DNA of 64,000 nt from Parapristionchus giblindavisi (Eukaryota; Nematoda; Chromadorea; Rhabditida; Diplogasteridae), in NCBI GenBank assembly GCA_943737045.1, contig CALSFV010000050.1, positions 186,001-250,000 on the forward strand. The letters are read 5' to 3'. This document shows positions 46,301 to 52,300 of the stretch, one piece after another. Under the pieces are notes generated by a model, which was not told the origin of the DNA, made no database searches, and worked only from the letters and a program-made list of their open reading frames with translations. The translations under genes and the position numbers were made by a program. Positions within the stretch are counted from its first letter, which is position 1; every line of letters begins with the position of its first letter.

Positions 46301-49300
46301 CCCGAAGTAACGACGACGGTGGAACCCACAACTACACCAGAAGTAACGACGACGGTGGAACCCACAACTACACCAGAAGTAACCACGACAATCGAGCCCA
46401 CGACTACTCCAGAAGCTACCACGACAGGTATGCAGTTTTGGTACACAAAATAGTGCATCGAGTACTTCGTGATAGAGTTAGAGTCGAGAACTTAAGAGAG
46501 TGAGAGCAAAATAGGCTCGCCGTATTTTGATTCCGACTATTATGTAGTGTTTAGATATCACATTTGATCTATTTTACATATCTACTCTCACAGAAATATA
46601 GCTTAAAAATAGGGTATAATTCCTTAAAATTGGGTCTCCAAACGGAATTATTTCCTCACATGTGAGGGAATATTTCACAAATTTCTCTTTCCTCAGGAAA
46701 ATATTCCCACACATATTAATAATATTTTTTATTAATAATATTTTGTCATTTCTTACAGAGAGGTTACTTATGGTGCGGATAAATAGAGATATTTGAGCGT
46801 GAAATCAAATATGAAGAAACGTAGTATGCACTGCAATTACTTGTTCACGGCGACCTTTTTTCGTACGAAAGAACAAAACATCGTTGGGTTGGGTTGAATT
46901 ACAGGGCATATGAGGGAATAAATACGTCCGGGGACAATATTAGGGATATTTTGTTCTCAATTTCACTCATGTTTCTTTTGCAGTTCCGTCAACAACCCCG
47001 ATAGCAACAACTGTCGAGGTATCGATTTTTATTATATATTATTAGTGCACAATACTATACTTTTCTGAAGAAAAACTCTCCTTTCAAAGCATCGAAAACT
47101 CTTTGGCCAGTCTTATCTAATCTACCGACTATCGACTGCAACAGACAAAGCCTGTCTGGAATAGCTGACAATTTTAAAAAATTCCAATCTGTACAATTAT
47201 GTTTTTTTTTGTTTATTTCCAAACACAATCGTTTCAGATTCCTGCCTGCTGCCCAACTGGAGGTATCTGGTCAGAATGGACCGTTGCCGGATCATGCCCG
47301 ACAATTTGCGGATCTTGTAATAATGCGACCAGAACCAGAACATGTAAATCAATGGTCGATGGATGTCCATGCACGTGAGTATTGACCGTATAAAATACAC
47401 TTGTTTATTTGGTACGAGAGTAGCCAACCACTGCCACAATGAATTTATATGTTTAGAAAGAGAGCACCGGTGAGAGAGTAGGTAGATCATAGAGAGCGAG
47501 GAAGGAAAGGAGGAAAGAGTAAGGAGTTAATCGATAGTTCTTCCTCTGTTTAGCAGCAGTAGCAATGCAATTATGCAAGTACATTTTATACGGACAATAT
47601 CAAATTTTGCGAAATCTTTCGAACTTGCCTCTTACACAACTTGCCTATGTACGTGTAAAGGAACAAACACCCCGAGCCAATTTGAAACTCCGCTCTGACA
47701 ACGCGTTCTCGCTTCCATTGTCGTCTTCTATAAAGCGTTACCAGCGCGGGGAGTTTCAAATTAGCTCGGGTGTGCCATTTAGAAAAAATAACAAAATGAA
47801 GTAAAATACGACACATTTCAGTGGAGCCGCATCCGATGTTGGTCCTTGCGGTATCGCACTCTGCACGTTCCCTAACAAAACATGTTGCGCTCCTTATGTA
47901 AAATCTCTGAATAACAACACGAAGGCGTTCTTCTGTGGAGTAGCCAGCGTACCACTGGATCCAGAATACAGCTGTACCACCACTCCACTACCTACCACGG
48001 CTCCGACAACTACAACCGTTGCTACCACCACGGTTCAGGTTAGTCTGATTAAAGGGAGAGTGGCCTCTCTCAATGGTCTCTTCATTATGTGCACTATTTC
48101 TCTGTTTCCTAACAACGAGAGTTGAAGAGACTATTGACAAAGGTTTCGGTCCCTTTAAAAAATGCTACATGCTCCTCACGGGATTGCAATGAGTGATGAT
48201 AGAATTATTTATTCAACAATTACTTATTGGGTTAACTTTAGATTCCTGCTTGCTGCCCGTCCGGAGGTATTTGGTCAGAATGGACCGTTACCGGATCATG
48301 CCCGACCATTTGCGGATCATGCAACAATGCCACAAGAACCAGAACCTGCACATCAATGGTCGATGGATGTCCATGCGCGTGAGTATCATATTTTGCGAAA
48401 TCTTTCGAATTTGACTTTTGCTTTGAATATGAAAATACGGACACGTAGATATTTTTTTAAATATATAAATGAAACATTGCAGTGGAGCCGCATCCGATGT
48501 TGGTCCTTGCGGTATCGCCCTCTGCACGTTCCCTAACAAGACTTGTTGCGCTCCTTACGTGAAATCGCTGAATAACAACACGAAGGCGTTCTTCTGTGGA
48601 GTAGCCAGTGTACCACTGGATCCAGAATATAGCTGTACCACCACTGCGCTCCAGACGACAGCCCCTACAACAACTGTAAGTATTTTTGCTATAATGATGT
48701 TTTTTTTTACTGTACTGGGACTGCCTGAAGTAAGAAGGCTTTTACAATGCACATTAAAGAGTGCTCTAAATGTTTTTAAATGAAATAAATGAAGTTGCAC
48801 TAACCAAAAAAAAGATCAAATAGACACAATTATTTGTAGGTTCCTGCTTGCTGCCCCTCAGGAGGTATCTGGTCAGAATGGACCGTTACCGGATCATGCC
48901 CGACAATTTGCGGATCTTGTAATAATGCAACACGAACCAGAACATGCAACTCTCTTGCTGATGGATGTCCGTGCGCGTGAGTTTATTAACGACTTATTTG
49001 TTTTATTGATCTTATTCTATGCTGCGAGTTCATTGATAGCTTTGTGCTGTTTTATATGATTTTACTAATATATCACGGTAGGGGGATACAAATCATGTTT
49101 CTTCTATCTTGCCAGACTATATTAATCATCATCTCTTATAACAGAAACGACAACCATGTCAAAATAGTATAATTGTAGAGAATTACAATATCTGAAAATA
49201 TCACGATCAACCTTTCATCCCTAAATTATATATTTTCTCAATCAAAGATCTCAGAATGAAAGAATCTTGTAATATGAAATACATTATTTCAGGGGAGCCG

Positions 49301-52300
49301 CATCCGATGTTGGTCCTTGCGGTATCGCACTCTGCACTTTCCCTAACAAGACTTGTTGCGCTCCTTACGTGAAATCGCTGAATAACAATACGAAGGCGTT
49401 CTTCTGTGGAGTAGCCAGTGTACCTCTGGATCCAGAATATAGCTGTACCACCACTCCACTACCGACAACGGCTCCGACAACAACTGTACGTCTTTTCGTT
49501 ATAATGATGTCGTAGTTACGAATAAGAATAAACGAATAAGAATAATAAATTTGAATATACCAAATTATTTGTAGGTTCCTGCTTGCTGCCCGTCCGGAGG
49601 TATTTGGTCAGAATGGACCGTTACCGGATCATGCCCGACAATTTGCGGATCATGTAATAATGCGACCAGAACCAGAACATGTAACTCTCTTGCTGATGGA
49701 TGTCCGTGCGCGTGAGTTTATTAATGATTTATTTGTTTTACATATATGATCTTATTGTTAGTGTTAAGCTACAGTATAGGAATAGAGTTCATCCTTCATA
49801 TATCTTGCTAGATTGAAATAAGTCATCATCTTTTGCAACAAAAACGACAACTACGAGGGAACAGACTGGACTGTGTATCAATTTCTGAAAAAAAACACGA
49901 AGCATTCGGTCTTCGAATATGAAAAATTTTGTCACATTAAAATCTTGTATTATATTATTGTCCAACTGTGTCAAAAGTCTAAATAAGTTAATTTTGCTTA
50001 ATTTCAGAGGGATGGAATTGTCACCTTTCAATCCTAAATCCTATATTTTGCCAAGCAAAGATCTCAAAATGAAATAATAATTTATTTATTTATTTATTTA
50101 TCATACATCCAATAAAGATGTGACAACATTTGAAACAAAGAATAAATAAGTAATGTAATAAGAAATATTTCAGTGGAGCCGCATCCGACGTTGGACCTTG
50201 CGGTATCGCCCTCTGCACGTTCCCTAACAAGACTTGTTGTGCTCCTTACGTGAAATCTCTGAATAACAACACGAAGGCGTTCTTCTGTGGAGTAGCCAGT
50301 GTACCACTGGATCCAGAATATAGCTGTACCACCACTGCGCTCCAGACGACCGCCCCTACAACAACTGTAAGTCTTTTGTTATGACGATGTTTTTACTGTT
50401 CTGGTACTATCGGGGGAAGAAGGCGTTTACCATGCACATTAGAGAGTACTCTAAATGTGTTTAATTGAAGTTATGGTATTGGACTAACCAAGAAATTCGA
50501 ATAAAAGCAATCATATATAGGTTCCTGCCTGCTGCCCCTCAGGAGGTATCTGGTCAGAATGGACCGTTACCGGATCATGCCCGACAATTTGCGGATCTTG
50601 TAATAACGCGACACGAACCAGAACATGTAACTCTCTTGCTGATGGATGTCCGTGCGCGTGAGTTTATTAACAAATTATAAGTTATATAAATCTTGGCGCT
50701 AAGCTGCCGTAGATAGATAGAAGAGAAACAAAACTATTCGCATGCTGTTAGCAAATGTTTGTGATTTTAGGGGAGCCGCATCCGATGTTGGTCCTTGCGG
50801 AATCGCACTCTGCACGTTCCCTAACAAGACTTGTTGTGCTCCTTACGTGAAATCTCTGAATAACAACACGAGAGAATTCTTCTGTGGTGTAGCCAGTGTA
50901 CCATTGAATCCAATCAATAGCTGTGCCACAACAACTATTGAACCGACCACGGTTGATGTAAGTTTCACACCAATGAAATTTTTTCAAAAATATTTTAGAT
51001 AACGTGCAATAGGGTTGCAGGAACGGTAGCGAAGACTACGCTATCTATTCCCGTCCCTTCCCTTCTCTCTAGCAATCGCCCGTGAGATGCACTCTCTCCC
51101 TTCCTAACTTCGTGATTAGACACAGCACTGCCAAAGATAGCGTAATTGCCGCCAACCAGCGGGAATTACGCTATCTCTCGCCCCCCCCCCCCTTCCCCTC
51201 TCCTTACTCTCTGTTCATGCCACCCGCCTCGCCCTATTTGAGGCACGTTTGAAGAGATATCTAATTCCCCTCACATCTGAGAGCTTTGCAGTCAACAGCA
51301 AAGTTGTAGCTCACATCGATCCGGTTCTGATTATTTTTTGGCTGAGACGATACGATCAAAACAAACAAAATGACAATCGTTCTACTTTTTCAGAGGGAAA
51401 TCGAAACGATAAGCGTTCGAAATATGTTTTTGCAAGAAGAGTTGAATTTCACTCAATGATCAGAGGAATCAGATTTGCATTTGAATATTGTTATTCCCTC
51501 TATTTCAAGAGGGACATTGTTCACATTGTTCTCTCACTATCATGTCTTCCACTCTCGTCGCTGGTTGCGAGATTCTTTATATCAGATAAATTACACTTCG
51601 CATACAGTAAGTAATCATCGCATACAGTATCCCAGACTGTTCCAGTAGATGAATCAGCCTTGTACTCGTCATCCCAAGAACATATTTTAAATGGAAATCG
51701 ATCTCTCATCATTAGGATTTTCTTTTGATTATTTTAAATTTTTAAACCAAGAAAAAAACTTTTTTTTAATTTAAAGGAAAATTTGTGGCAAATTGTGAAA
51801 ACATTTGCTGAAATCCTCATTGTGAGAAATCAATTTCCATTGAAAATATAACTTGGTCATCTCGATTTAGGTGATGAGCACTCGGTTGCTGCAGATTCAT
51901 CTACAGGAACAGTCTCGGATATTGTATCCAATGATTACTTACGGTATGCGAAGTGTAATTTATCTGATATAAAGAATCTCACAACAAGCCACGAGAGTGG
52001 AAGACATGATAATGAGAGGTGAACAATGTCCCTCTTGAGGTAATGAATTATTGAAATGGAAAATAGAGGGAATATCATGGATAATCAGTATTCAAATGCT
52101 AATCTGATTCCTCTGATCATTGAGAGAAATTCAGACCAAAACATATTTTGAACGGTTATCGTTTCGATTTTCCTCTGAAAAAGTAGAACGATTGTCATTT
52201 TGTTTGTTTTGATCGTATCGCCTCAGCCAAAAATAATGAGAACCGGATCGATGTGAGCTACAACTTTGCTGTTGACTGCAAAGCTCTCGGATGTGAGGGG

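Larger units (their letters stand above)
1..46512 (+). repeat. Tandem array of exon-intron units (one partial plus 98 units of about 414 bp or longer)
   Basis: The repeating unit is an exon (126 nt minimum, plus multiples of 36) followed by an intron that is usually 286-288 nt. Each intron starts GTATACAG and ends TTATTATCAG or TTCTTATCAG. Repeat homology stops about 85 nt into the last intron (about 46512), after which the sequence is unique. Units are nearly identical in exon and intron alike, including synonymous positions, so homogenisation acts on DNA. Exon lengths counted here: 126 nt (51 copies), 162 (21), 198 (5), 234 (3), 270 (1), 306 (4), 342 (3), 360 (1), 378 (3), 414 (1), 522 (3), 561 (1). 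All are multiples of 3. The left boundary lies outside the window. Confidence 0.95.

Noticed and set aside
318..46458. Long minus-strand frames reading VVVTSGVVVGST or RRRYFWCSCGF throughout the array
   Set aside because: They are reverse-strand shadows of the 36-bp Thr/Pro repeat, which has no stops in several frames. They start or end in intron sequence and have no independent support.
1..46512. CRISPR array or centromeric satellite
   Set aside because: The repeats are long, contain introns with splice signals and keep a reading frame. There are no unique spacers, and the array is joined to coding modules.
47197..47490. Minus-strand open frame opposite module 1 exon A
   Set aside because: It is antisense to a clear TSP1-like exon and its sequence is explained by that exon.
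47565..47816. Open frames on both strands around 47.6-47.8 kb
   Set aside because: They coincide with an intron and an inverted-repeat MITE; the frames are short and non-conserved in character.
51249..51712. 121-residue plus-strand frame and its antisense partner
   Set aside because: It lies in the left arm of a foldback element; the right arm carries mutations that break the same frame.
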